Shown here piece by piece: positions 43,070 to 53,007 of a stretch of 64,000 nt of DNA. The notes below the pieces were generated by a model that was not told the DNA's origin, ran no database searches, and saw nothing but the letters and a program-made list of their open reading frames with translations. Made by a program: the position numbers and the translations under genes. Within the stretch, counting starts at the first letter, position 1, and the number at the start of each line of letters is the position of its first letter. This DNA comes from Oegoconia quadripuncta (lineage: Eukaryota; Arthropoda; Insecta; Lepidoptera; Autostichidae), in NCBI GenBank assembly GCA_949316235.1, contig OX438760.1:1800501-1864500 (forward strand), in the 5' to 3' direction.

Positions 43070-43367
43070 TTAAACAACATTGGGTTTACGATTCGTAGGT
43101 CGCGGGTTCGATCCCCAGCGGGGTACATGTTTAAGTACTCGGTTTGGTTGGTTGGTTAGGTACCACCATCTTATCTAAATCTGCCGCCAAGCAGCAATGT
43201 TAATAGCATTGTTATGTTCCGGTTGTCAGAGATAAGATAGCCAGTCCCCCAAATGTGTTGGGGTTTGCGGGTCAGTACGCTTCCACCTTCGACCTCATCT
43301 TCACTTAACATCATGTGTGATTGAGGTCAAGTACGAACCCGTCGTGCATAAAAAAAAGGGGTAAGCA
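43070..43367 (+). mobile_element. SINE-B, nearly complete
   Basis: It starts in the head (AACAACATTGGGTTTACGAT), B-box-like GGTCGCGGGTTCGATCCCC, complete body and an A-rich end at 43367. It directly abuts the LINE fragment that follows. Confidence 0.7.
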
Positions 43368-43700
43368 GAGACCCCACACTTCCACTTGCTTACTAACCTG
43401 ACACACCTATTTTGCTTCTTTCACTCTCCTAAGTTAGTTCAGCCATGCACGTGGGTTTAGGGTACTCTTGACTTGGCCTTTCTTTAAGACGTCCCCGATT
43501 TGATAATGGTACGTTCGCCGTTGTCTTCCCCTACCAACACTACCATCCACATTCGCATCGTATATCACTTTCCTTAGTCTTCTTTCATTCATCCTCTCCA
43601 CAGGTCCAAACGATCTCAGCGTACCTTTTCCGATCTTTGTCACTACATCTTTTTTCAGACTGATTAACTCCCAGATCATAATCCTTGATTCCATCATGGT
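43368..43700 (-). pseudogene. LINE ORF2 C-terminal fragment, family R, copy 2
   Basis: Minus-strand translation gives [40 protein letters not shown] and [16 protein letters not shown]. It is the same protein tail as 36612-36945 with several substitutions (RWFGH to RSFGP). The mariner copy at 43701 begins immediately next to it. Confidence 0.7.
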
Positions 43701-44755
43701 TTCAGTGTACTAAGTATCGGGAATTTGTCAATAAAACAAAAAATACAAATTATTCATCTAAATTTATTTTATCGCCTTCAAAGTAGGCCCCATCGCTTGC
43801 AATACAACATCTCCACCGCTTCACCCAGTCTTCCATACATTTTTCATAGGCTATTTGCGGTATGGCCTTTAGCTCATTCAGCGAATTTTCTTTTATGGCT
43901 TCTATCGACTCAAAACGTTTTCCTCGAAGTGGTAATTTTAACTTGGGAAATAAAAAAAAGTCAGACGGAGCCATATCAGGTGAATACGGTGCTTGGTCGA
44001 GAACTTTTGTTGAATTTTTCGCTAAAAACTCTTTCACTATAATGGCTGTGTGTGATGGTGAATTACCATGGTGCAGCATCCATGAGTTGTGTTGCCACAA
44101 ATCTGGACGTTTTCGGCGGATACTCTCACGCAAACGCTTCATGACGCCTAAATAATATTCTTTATTCACTGTTTCTCCCTCTGGAAGGAATTCGGAGTGA
44201 ACCACACCACGGTAGTCAAAAAAAACTGTCAGCATCACCTTGATTTTGGAGCGACTTTGCCGCGGTTTTTTGGGTTTCGGCTCGTTTTCGAGACGCCATT
44301 CTGAAGACTGTTGGCTTGTTTGCATGTCGGACTCATAAACCCATGTCTCGTCGCCAGTTATTATACGTTTCATAAAGGTCGGATCCGTAGAAGCTCGGGA
44401 AACCATGTCTTCAGCGACATGCTTTCGCTGCGCTTTTTGAACAAAATTGAGCTCTTTTGGAACTAGTCGAGCGGCGACGCGTTTCATGCCTAAAATGTCA
44501 ATGAGAATGTTGTGGACGGACTTAAAAGATATGTTCACCTCACTAGCCAACTCTCTCAGACTCATACGTCGATTTTCGAGCACTAGCTTCTTGATTCTGT
44601 CGATGTTTTCTTTGGTCGTAGCGGTTGAAGGTCTACCAGAACGAGGCAAGTCTACTACTACTTCTCGGCCTTCTTTAAAAGCCTTATACCATTCATAAGC
44701 CCTTGTTTTCGATATACACGATTCGCCGTAGGTATTTCGCAACATTTTTAGTGAA
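43701..44755 (-). mobile_element. mariner copy 1, 5' end lost
   Basis: It reads about 99 % identical to 55821-56876 by eye (about seven differences over ~1,055 bp). The 3' inverted repeat TTCAGTGTACTAAGTATCGG is present at 43701. At 44755 the match to copy 2 stops abruptly, so the 5' inverted repeat and first ~27 codons are gone. No TA borders the surviving end. Confidence 0.85.
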
Positions 44756-44901
44756 AAAAAATTAAAAATATATACAATAGGTACTTTTTGAAGTCGGTGC
44801 CTGCCTAGCCTATAAAATACACAATCAACAAAACAGTAAAAATACGCCCCGAATAAAGAACCTCCTCCTTTTTTGAAGTCGGTTAACAAAGGTATTTTCA
44901 T
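43750..44901 (-). pseudogene. mariner transposase, catalytic Asp mutated, N-terminus replaced
   Basis: The 383-codon frame is uninterrupted. The first ~50 residues (44901-44756) translate a neighbouring repeat and are not transposase. From KMLRNTYGES onward it is mariner: helix-turn-helix region, RSGRPSTATTKENIDRI linker, TGDETWVYE (first catalytic Asp), HHGNSPSHTA where the family has HHDN, and SPDMAPSDFFLFPKLK (third Asp, D-x34-D spacing). The second metal-binding Asp is therefore Gly (codon at 44065-44067). With the missing DNA-binding start as well, this product should be unable to cut DNA, though it could be a repressor-like remnant if expressed. The mutation is visible directly by comparison with 56185-56187. 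Confidence 0.85.
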
Positions 44902-45055
44902 ACAATTTAAATATTCAATTAATTAAGTTATTACTGTTTACTTTCATTAGATTTATATATTTATTTATTTATTGCACACAAGAAAAAATAGATTGTGTAT
45001 TTTATAGGCTACGCAGGCACCGACTTCAAAAAGTACCTATTGTATATATATTTTT
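44764..45055. repeat. 63-bp-arm inverted repeat containing the GAAGTCGGT motif
   Basis: Arms 44764-44826 and 44991-45055 (GTACTTTTTGAAGTCGGTGC with the complement on the right) differ at one base plus small end slippage. The ~164-bp spacer carries AACCTCCTCCTTTTTTGAAG TCGGTTAAC, the motif also found at 54022, 54262 and 54721, and a LINE tip (TTTATTGCACACAAG). It lies between mariner copy 1 and the BEL element. Confidence 0.65.
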
Positions 45056-45137
45056 TTTTTATTATTATACCTAACTATTATTGTGTAGCATATAAATTGT
45101 ATTGTATTCTCATTATATATAATAGTGTATATCTATC

Positions 45138-45673
45138 TGTTTGCGCCGATAAAAACTGATGATTGAGCAATCCTTCTCTAATGTAAAAATAGGCATTGTA
45201 AGCTCACGTTCGAATTTCCCGCGCTTGTAACCCACGCGGGGCCGGAGCGGAGTAGGGAGAAAAAAAGATGGACGCTTGCGCATACACGTTTTGAACGCGC
45301 TCTCCGTTTATATAATTAAAAAACCCTGAATTAAACCCTCTTCAGGTGGGATTGTGTTATATTGCATGTGCTAACATGGTGATGGTGTGTTTTGTGTGAG
45401 AAAAAACTAACATTCTCTACGCGGTCAGCTAGGACTCTGGATCCTTGCATGCATCAGCTTCTTTAAGCTTGGTGGTGTTGTGGACTGTGCTGCACGGGGT
45501 GTCTAGCGTGGTGCTTCGGACAAGAGCTGTGGGACTTTCCATATCAAGTGAGTGAGCTTTGCTTTATCTTTGCCTTGGTGCGGGAGACCTCAATCTCAGT
45601 CAGTAGGCCCAAGCTACCCGGGTTTGCTACTTTGTTCCATAGATCCAGGCCTAACTACTTCACGGCCGCTTCA
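45138..45673 (+). repeat. BEL/Pao 5' LTR
   Basis: Starts TGTTTGCGCCGATAAAAACT and ends CACGGCCGCTTCA. Same length as the 3' LTR with no difference seen on reading both through. Confidence 0.93.
45307..45317 (+). promoter_or_regulatory. candidate TATA box in the 5' LTR
   Basis: TTTATATAATT, about 170 bp into the LTR, is the best core-promoter match. Transcription would start some 25-35 bp further on. Inferred from motif only. Confidence 0.4.
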
Positions 45674-45678
45674 TAAAT

Positions 45679-45696
45679 TGGTCCTTACGAGCCTTA
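45679..45696 (+). other. candidate primer binding site
   Basis: TGGTCCTTACGAGCC begins 5 bp after the 5' LTR. TGG would pair with the CCA end of a primer tRNA; I cannot name the tRNA with confidence. Confidence 0.5.
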
Positions 45697-46376
45697 TGCT
45701 TATTATTGTAACTGGTGCCTTTTTAGGTAAATACAGTACCTACCTATAGTTTCTTCGAACAAGTTCTAAATATACCTACCCATTGGCCATACTTTACATA
45801 AATAGCAACCTAATTGCATACCTTTTCAAATATTATGGAAGTAGATACTCAGGTATAGATAGATATCTACCTACTGGTATTTTGAATTGCAGTGTTCCTT
45901 GTGTTTTATCGTAAAAATTATACCTAACCTGTGTGCAAATCATAGTACCTAAAATCAGACGAAATTTACGTATTCAATAATTTTGATTGTATGTATTGCA
46001 TAACGAGGTGTAAGAGCATAAGTGTACCAGTCAATTTAGTAAAATATCATTACAATCTAGCATAGTGTCATAGCATTCTGCACTCGTAAATTATTAATAA
46101 TAGCGAGAGCGCGTGGCCTCGCTCGCCCGACCGCATGATCCGATCACCGCGATCGCACTGATTTTAAGAATTTTATTGTGTAGAAATTGGCGGGAAGAAC
46201 ACGTGGACGTCCGCTCTCGTAGGTACAAGTCTCAATTAGGCACTGTTCACACTTCGTGTGTACAAATAATAGCTAAAATTGCGTAACCTACAGTTCTAAT
46301 TTTGGTATGGTGAGTGTTTAATTTTATTCCTTCTTTTTATATTAGTAAGCATACATAGCATACCTGTTTTGTAAAA

Positions 46377-49300
46377 ATGGCTGAAGATAAAAGACGTATT
46401 TTAAAAATTAAACTAGGCGAATCACGATTACAGTCGTATTTCGCAAAAATTCAAAGCTTGTATGATTCGTCTATAACTTCAAAAACTACTCTTGAAGAGC
46501 AGAATTTTATAGCTTCGGCTAGCAATTTAAGTGCCATACTTCGAGAATTTAATAATCAATTAGAAGAGTTAAATTTGTTAAAAATGGAAGCCGACCCGGA
46601 CTATGAGCCTTGTTTTAAAAAATGGGAATCATTCGAAACCATGTATTCATATGTAGTGAATAAACTTGATTTAATTAAGTCCCAAAATAAAACTACTTCT
46701 CCGGAAGAAAGCCAGCCTAACTTAGTAAAATTACCTCCTATTACATTACTCAAGTTTGACGGCAATTCAAAGGAATGGCCCATGTTTATCGAGTGTTTTA
46801 ACAACACCGTACATTGCAATACCAAATTGTCAAATTCCGAAAAGGTTTACTACTTGTGTGGGCAACTTTCTGGTAAGGCACTTGAGTCTATCGCGGGCAT
46901 CTCTCCGACGGGCAAAAATTACGAATTGATTTATGACACTTTAGTGGATAAATATCAAGACGTGCGTTCTTTAGGGTCTGCCTATTTAGACGAAATGTTG
47001 AATTTCAAAAAAATGCTTCTCCCGTCTGCAGACGGCTTAAATAAATTTATAGATAAATTTTCAATCTCAGTGAGCGCTTTCGAAAGATTGGACATTACAA
47101 ATAAGTTAGATTTCTTTTATTTACATCTCGCTCTACAGAAAGTCGACGTTGAAACTGCAAAGTTATTCGAAAATTCAGTTCGCGGTGAAAAATTACCAAC
47201 TTATCAAAGCTTTGTCAAATTTGTCAAAGAGCAAGCAAAGATCGTAGAGAGAACAGGTGGTGGTTTTACGCCTACAGTCAGTGCCAAAAGTTCCCACTCG
47301 TGGAATAAAGTGCCAGTGCCGGGGGTTCCGAATTCGAAACCAATGCATATGAAAAATACGCGGGCCTTGGTTACAGCGAAAAATAATGCGTGTCCTCTGT
47401 GTAATGCGACTAATCACGAACAGTTTTTTCGATGTTCCGAGTTTTTGAAACTGAACGCTAAAGAGCGTTATAATGCAGTGAAAAAGAGGGACGGTTGTTT
47501 GAATTGTTTAAGTTTTGGTCATAAATCTTCAGCTTGTAATTCCAAGGGCGTTTGTAATACATGCAACTCTAAAACGCATCATACGTTATTGCATTTCCCT
47601 AATGTGAAACCTAGCACGTCTTTGCCCATATCGAATTTGGATTACGCGGAATCTTCTTGCGAAGATGATCAAGTCGCGTTTCACACTGACGCGTCGTCTG
47701 ATGGAGATGTCGGGGATGGTGTTTCCGCGGACGGTGGTGTGTCGTTGTGCTCAATGCAAAATGCAAAAGCACACGCCTCTAGCTCGGCCCCTTCTTCTGT
47801 GCTTTTAGCCACAGCTCGTGTTCGTGTTGTAGATTCGCGCGGTAGTACACATATAGTTCGTTGTTTGATAGATAATGGGTCCCAAAACCATTTTATTACA
47901 GAGCAGTGTCGTAAACGGTTGTCCTTGGCATCGCGTTCGCTGGTTTCCCCAATTGCCGTGCATGGATTCGGTGGGGGTTCAAACCCCGTTAAGGGTGAGA
48001 CCGAGCTTGAATTTTCATCACGCTTTAATACTAAACTATCGTATCGAATTCGTCCGTTGGTGGTCGATCGTATTACGGATAGACTTCCCACGTCAGCTAT
48101 TGACAAGTCGACATTTTCATATTTGTCGAGTATTCCTCTTGCCGATGATAATTTCGATATTCCAGGTGAAATAGAATTATTAATTGGCGCTTCATTATTT
48201 TCTCGTTTGTTGCTCGGTGGTCGTGTTCAAGGTCCACCTGGCCATCCCGATGCGTTGCAGACTACTCTCGGATTTATTCTCATGGGTGATTCTCCTGTAC
48301 TTATAGCTCCTGGTCGTGCTCGTACCGTAGCATTTTGTGCATTTACAAGAGTCCCAATAGATGGCGTCATTCGTAAATTTTGGGAACTGGAAGAGGTACC
48401 GACTTGCACGGCCGCACGCCTTAGTCGAGAGGAACAAGACTGTGAACGGTTTTATTTGTCTACTACAACTCGCGATTCTACAGGCAGGTATACGGTCGCT
48501 TTGCCTTTTAAGTCCGATCCTAGTAAGTTGGGCAGCTCATTGATGTCCGCGGAAAAGCGCTTCTTCGCATTAGAACGAAAGCGACAGGCTTCCCCGCACC
48601 TACGTACTGCTTATGATAATGTGGTCAAGGAGTATCTAGAATTAGGCTATTTAACCCCGGCTGTGGATGTGAAGGAGGAAGGTTATATTATTCCTCATCA
48701 TGGTGTTATTCGTAACGATAAAGTAACTACCAAGCTCCGTATGGTTTTAGATGCGAGTGCTCGGACGGATAAGGGCGTGTCATTGAATGAAATTCTTCAT
48801 GCAGGCCCAAATCTACAAGGGGATATCTTTCTCATTTTATTAAATTTTAGATTGTTTCCTGTCGCGTTTTGCGCTGACGTAAAGCAGATGTACTTGCAGA
48901 TTAAAGTAGATTCTCAATATTGGAAATATCTGCGAATTCTCTATAGATTCGATCCAAATGATAAATTACAGATATTCGAATTCAATCGAGTTTGTTTCGG
49001 TTTGTCGGTCAGCCCGTTCTTGGCTTTGCGTACACTGAAACAACTCGGCGATGATGAAGGTCGAAATTTTCCTCTTGCTGCAAATGTCATCAAAGAGGAC
49101 TTGTATATGGATGATATCGTTTCTAGTAAGCGGTCGGTGTCAGCGGCAGCCGAAGTTGCCCTTCAGTTAATTGGAATGTTCAAGGCTGGAGGCTTTGACC
49201 TTATGAAGTGGACAAGTAATTCGGCTGAGTTGCTTTCCCAACTGCCGCAAACACATTTACACCCACAGACGGTGACGTTTGATAATGATGACACTAGTCA

Positions 49301-51656
49301 GAAAATCTTAGGTATAAAATGGGAGCCGCGATCAGATAGATTCTCCTTTGACATAGCGCAGTGTAAGAAAAGCTGCACGAAGCGTAATATTTTGTCTACA
49401 GTGGCGCGGTTATGGGATGTTCTGGGCTTTGTGGCTCCGGTTATTCTATACGCTAAACTTCTAATTCAAGAATTATGGAACCTAAAGATCGATTGGGACG
49501 AGACTCCGCCTCCCCATATCATAGACAAATGGTCAAGTTTTGAGAAAGAATTGCCGTTGTTAGCACAACTGATTATACCTCGGCATATCGGCGTTGCAGA
49601 TGGTCGCATAGTTACCTTATTGGCGTTTTCTGATGCAAGTGAACGAGCGTATGGCGCTGTTATATATTTCCATATTCAGTCTTCCAGTGGTGTGGACGTA
49701 AATTTGTTGTGCGCGAAATCAAAGGTGGCTCCGCTAAAATCTGTTTCATTAGCACGGCTCGAGCTTTGTGCAGCTTTGCTGTTGTCAAGGTTAGTGAAAA
49801 CCGTTCTAGATAATTATGCCGCTCGTTGCAATATCAATCGCGTTTTTGCATTTTCCGATTCTACTGTGACCCTTCATTGGATTCACTCAAGTCCACACCG
49901 TTGGAAAACTTTCGTGGCAAATCGCATTGCTCAAATACAGGAAAATTTAGATCCTTCTAGTTTCTATCATATTTCCGGTCAGGAGAATCCCAGCGATTGC
50001 TTGTCGCGCGGCCTTACGCCGTGTCAACTTATGGGACATCGTTTGTGGTTTAAAGGTCCATCCTGGCTGAAACAGGATTCGTGTTGTTGGCCGATTAAAC
50101 CATTTAAGGAGGACAATATATCAGATTTAGAGGTGCCCGATAGAAAAACTATTTCATTTCCTGCCGTTCAAGTTGAACAACCACTCGTTTACGGGGTTGG
50201 CCAACGAGTGTCATCGTGGCCAAAATTGTTGCGTATAGTGGTGTACATTTTAAGATTTACTAGGAAATTGACGTCTCGTGGGTCTCTTACAGCTAACGAT
50301 CTAGTTTGTGCAGAATTATCAGTAGTTCGATCGTTGCAGGCAGTCCATTTTATGGACATAGTAAAGGCGGTGAAAGGGGGTAAGCAATGTTCCAAGCAGA
50401 TCCAGCGGCTCCGTCCAATTCTGGTTGACGGAGTATTAAGAGTAGGGGGTAGGTTGGAGCGTTCTGATTTAACCTTCGACCATAAGCATCCCATATTGCT
50501 TCCCCAAAAGGATCATATGGTTAATTTAATAATCGACTATACTCATCGACAGAACTGTCATACTGGACCACATTTGCTTTTGAGTATCCTCCGACAGCGG
50601 TTCTGGATTTTAACAGGACGTAACATTGTTCGATCACGAGTTCATGCTTGCAATGTCTGTTTCAAAACTCGTCCCAAGACATGCTTGCCACCGGTTATGG
50701 CTAGCTTACCCGAGTGTAGATTTCAAATGTCCAAGCCATTTGCTCACACGGGGATAGATTATGGGGGACCAATTAACATTACCTTGACTCGTAGACGAGG
50801 CGTGCGGAGCCAGAAGGCATACATTTGCATTTTTATTTGCCTCACAACAAGGGCGGTACATGTAGAAGTGGCTCCTGACTTGAGTACGACTTCGTTCCTC
50901 AATGCACTAAAGAGATTTCTATCGCGTCGTGGTCCAGTAGAAAAATTATTTTCAGATAATGGCACCAACTTTGTTGGGGCGCGTACCTACTTTGATGAAT
51001 TGGACGCATTGCTTCGTTCTCAATCTCACTTGGAGTGTTGGAATAACGAGTTGGCGACTCAACGTATTCAGTGGCAGATGATACCACCAAATGCGCCCCA
51101 TTTTGGGGGTAGCTGGGAGTCCACAATTAAGGCTTTTAAGACCCATCTATTTCGTGTAATAGGCCGACAAATCCTTACCTTTGAGGAACTTCTTACCGTT
51201 TTATGTCAAATTGAAGCGGTATTAAATTCTCGACCTCTGGGGCAGGCTCTTAGTCCGGATCCTTCGGAACCTGTCGCATTAAGTCCAGCCCATTTTTTAC
51301 ATACCGTACCTCTACGTGCACTTCCAGCTGCGCCTGTTACGGAAGATCGTGAGCATCTGCTCCCGCGATACTTACTTTTAGACAAACTGGTTCAATCGTA
51401 CTGGCGTAGATGGAGTGTGGAATACTTGCATACTCTTCAGGCTAGGGAAAAATGGCTGACAGATACCGATCCTATTCAGAAAGGCACCGTTGTACTGATC
51501 ATGGAAAACAATTCTCCACCATTGCACTGGCCGTTGGGTGTAGTGTTGGAGACATATCCCGGAATTGATCGTAGAACTCGTGTAGTTCTCGTTAAAACTA
51601 AAACTGGTACACTTACGCGTCCGGTAGTGCGTTTATGTCCATTACCTACGCAATAG
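46377..51656 (+). CDS. BEL/Pao gag-pol polyprotein (1,759 aa)
   Basis: One uninterrupted frame, ATG (after GTAAAA) to TAG. Domains in order by residue: gag region with a DUF1759-like block (~118-200); three Cys/His knuckles at C339-C353, C374-x2-C-x4-H-x4-C387 and C393-x2-C-x4-H-x4-H406; aspartic protease LIDNGSQNHF with D499; reverse transcriptase with FCADVKQMYL (D834) and YMDD (910-913); RNase H with D1086, E1129, D1161 and D1207; integrase HHCC zinc site (H1395, H1399, C1425, C1428) and core D1461, D1527, E1581; C-terminal DUF5641-like tail. Gag would package RNA; pol processes the polyprotein, copies the RNA and integrates the DNA. Every catalytic residue checked is present and there are no frameshifts or stops, so this copy may be active. 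Confidence 0.93.
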   Translation: MAEDKRRILKIKLGESRLQSYFAKIQSLYDSSITSKTTLEEQNFIASASNLSAILREFNNQLEELNLLKMEADPDYEPCFKKWESFETMYSYVVNKLDLIKSQNKTTSPEESQPNLVKLPPITLLKFDGNSKEWPMFIECFNNTVHCNTKLSNSEKVYYLCGQLSGKALESIAGISPTGKNYELIYDTLVDKYQDVRSLGSAYLDEMLNFKKMLLPSADGLNKFIDKFSISVSAFERLDITNKLDFFYLHLALQKVDVETAKLFENSVRGEKLPTYQSFVKFVKEQAKIVERTGGGFTPTVSAKSSHSWNKVPVPGVPNSKPMHMKNTRALVTAKNNACPLCNATNHEQFFRCSEFLKLNAKERYNAVKKRDGCLNCLSFGHKSSACNSKGVCNTCNSKTHHTLLHFPNVKPSTSLPISNLDYAESSCEDDQVAFHTDASSDGDVGDGVSADGGVSLCSMQNAKAHASSSAPSSVLLATARVRVVDSRGSTHIVRCLIDNGSQNHFITEQCRKRLSLASRSLVSPIAVHGFGGGSNPVKGETELEFSSRFNTKLSYRIRPLVVDRITDRLPTSAIDKSTFSYLSSIPLADDNFDIPGEIELLIGASLFSRLLLGGRVQGPPGHPDALQTTLGFILMGDSPVLIAPGRARTVAFCAFTRVPIDGVIRKFWELEEVPTCTAARLSREEQDCERFYLSTTTRDSTGRYTVALPFKSDPSKLGSSLMSAEKRFFALERKRQASPHLRTAYDNVVKEYLELGYLTPAVDVKEEGYIIPHHGVIRNDKVTTKLRMVLDASARTDKGVSLNEILHAGPNLQGDIFLILLNFRLFPVAFCADVKQMYLQIKVDSQYWKYLRILYRFDPNDKLQIFEFNRVCFGLSVSPFLALRTLKQLGDDEGRNFPLAANVIKEDLYMDDIVSSKRSVSAAAEVALQLIGMFKAGGFDLMKWTSNSAELLSQLPQTHLHPQTVTFDNDDTSQKILGIKWEPRSDRFSFDIAQCKKSCTKRNILSTVARLWDVLGFVAPVILYAKLLIQELWNLKIDWDETPPPHIIDKWSSFEKELPLLAQLIIPRHIGVADGRIVTLLAFSDASERAYGAVIYFHIQSSSGVDVNLLCAKSKVAPLKSVSLARLELCAALLLSRLVKTVLDNYAARCNINRVFAFSDSTVTLHWIHSSPHRWKTFVANRIAQIQENLDPSSFYHISGQENPSDCLSRGLTPCQLMGHRLWFKGPSWLKQDSCCWPIKPFKEDNISDLEVPDRKTISFPAVQVEQPLVYGVGQRVSSWPKLLRIVVYILRFTRKLTSRGSLTANDLVCAELSVVRSLQAVHFMDIVKAVKGGKQCSKQIQRLRPILVDGVLRVGGRLERSDLTFDHKHPILLPQKDHMVNLIIDYTHRQNCHTGPHLLLSILRQRFWILTGRNIVRSRVHACNVCFKTRPKTCLPPVMASLPECRFQMSKPFAHTGIDYGGPINITLTRRRGVRSQKAYICIFICLTTRAVHVEVAPDLSTTSFLNALKRFLSRRGPVEKLFSDNGTNFVGARTYFDELDALLRSQSHLECWNNELATQRIQWQMIPPNAPHFGGSWESTIKAFKTHLFRVIGRQILTFEELLTVLCQIEAVLNSRPLGQALSPDPSEPVALSPAHFLHTVPLRALPAAPVTEDREHLLPRYLLLDKLVQSYWRRWSVEYLHTLQAREKWLTDTDPIQKGTVVLIMENNSPPLHWPLGVVLETYPGIDRRTRVVLVKTKTGTLTRPVVRLCPLPTQ

Positions 51657-51789
51657 TTAACTTTTATATTATTATTTTGAAGTTTATGTAACATAGTAAT
51701 TTCCGTTTATCTAAGTTAAGATTTTTTTCCATCTTCTTATTTTAAAGGTTTTATACTTTCATAATTTAATTCGAAAGGCACCCTTTCAA

Positions 51790-51800
51790 CCCGGGGGGCG
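51790..51800 (+). other. polypurine tract
   Basis: CCCGGGGGGCG ends exactly at the 3' LTR. The G-run is the expected primer for plus-strand synthesis. Confidence 0.6.
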
Positions 51801-52336
51801 TGTTTGCGCCGATAAAAACTGATGATTGAGCAATCCTTCTCTAATGTAAAAATAGGCATTGTAAGCTCACGTTCGAATTTCCCGCGCTTGTAACCCACGC
51901 GGGGCCGGAGCGGAGTAGGGAGAAAAAAAGATGGACGCTTGCGCATACACGTTTTGAACGCGCTCTCCGTTTATATAATTAAAAAACCCTGAATTAAACC
52001 CTCTTCAGGTGGGATTGTGTTATATTGCATGTGCTAACATGGTGATGGTGTGTTTTGTGTGAGAAAAAACTAACATTCTCTACGCGGTCAGCTAGGACTC
52101 TGGATCCTTGCATGCATCAGCTTCTTTAAGCTTGGTGGTGTTGTGGACTGTGCTGCACGGGGTGTCTAGCGTGGTGCTTCGGACAAGAGCTGTGGGACTT
52201 TCCATATCAAGTGAGTGAGCTTTGCTTTATCTTTGCCTTGGTGCGGGAGACCTCAATCTCAGTCAGTAGGCCCAAGCTACCCGGGTTTGCTACTTTGTTC
52301 CATAGATCCAGGCCTAACTACTTCACGGCCGCTTCA
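51801..52336 (+). repeat. BEL/Pao 3' LTR
   Basis: 536 bp, identical on reading to 45138-45673. Followed by CTATC, the right copy of the target duplication. Confidence 0.93.
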
Positions 52337-52514
52337 CTATCTATAAAGAACATTCTGCTCTGGTTTATTATTTTATACTTTTCAGTTATTCTTATTATTA
52401 TTGCAGTAGTTTAATTAAATTATTTTTTCCGGGTTTTTTGAAGTCGTTATTTTTTAAATCTTTTTTATTTAATTCTTTTTAGTGTCTGGTCAGACATTTC
52501 AAAATAATAAAATA

Positions 52515-52985
52515 ATAGGTCTTTACCTATGAAATTGCCGTTTTGTATGAAAAAAATTAAACGAATTTTTTTCATGTATTTTTTATTTGTATTAATCGAA
52601 GTAATCACCCATGCAATCAATGCATCTTTGCCAACGCAGTGGCAGTTTATTGATGCCCTTCTTAAAGAAATCAGCTGGACGGGAGGCAACAAATTCTTCA
52701 AAGGCATGTTGTACTGCCTCTCGGGTATTGAATTTTTTTCCTGCCAAGAAGTTATCCAAATTCTGGAAAAAGTAGTAGTCTGTAGGCGCAAGGTCTGGTG
52801 AGTAGGGCGGATGACGGAGAGCTTCCAACCCCAGTTCTTGCAACTTGGAGACCGTCTGCTGTGCAGTATGAGGCCGCGCGTTGTCGTGCAGGAGCAGCGG
52901 AGAGGAGCCATTGACCAACGCTGGTTGATATTTTAATCGGTAGCAATAAAACGAGTGACTGTAAATTACATTTTGAAGTTTCAAA
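52515..52985 (-). pseudogene. mariner remnant (different family), C-terminal half
   Basis: The outer inverted repeat ATAGGTCTTTACCTATGAAA starts at 52515 beside TA. Minus-strand translation gives LLLHDNARPHTAQQTVSKLQ and PPYSPDLAPTDYYFFQNL then FLAGKKFNTREAVQHAFEEF, ending GDYFD. It keeps the second and third catalytic Asp with 34 residues between, as in mariner. The first Asp, DNA-binding region and the other inverted repeat are missing. Same terminal sequence as the MITE at 16406-16827 and the fragment at 1-72. Confidence 0.75.
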
Positions 52986-53007
52986 ATTAATTAATTTAGG
53001 TTATAGT

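Larger units (their letters stand above)
45138..52336 (+). mobile_element. complete BEL/Pao LTR retrotransposon
   Basis: 7,199 bp bounded by two 536-bp direct LTRs that I read as identical, with TG...CA ends and a 5-bp target duplication CTATC (45133-45137 and 52337-52341). Between them are a TGG-type primer site, a ~700-bp leader, one gag-pol frame without stops, and a G-rich polypurine tract. Integrase at the C-terminal end after RNase H and the domain set match BEL/Pao (family Belpaoviridae). No envelope gene. Identical LTRs imply a very recent insertion, possibly polymorphic in the population. Confidence 0.93.

Noticed and set aside
43862..44155. ORFs antisense to the mariner and BEL genes (for example 44447-44698, 55982-56275, 47681-48106)
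   Set aside because: Shadow frames of well-supported coding regions.
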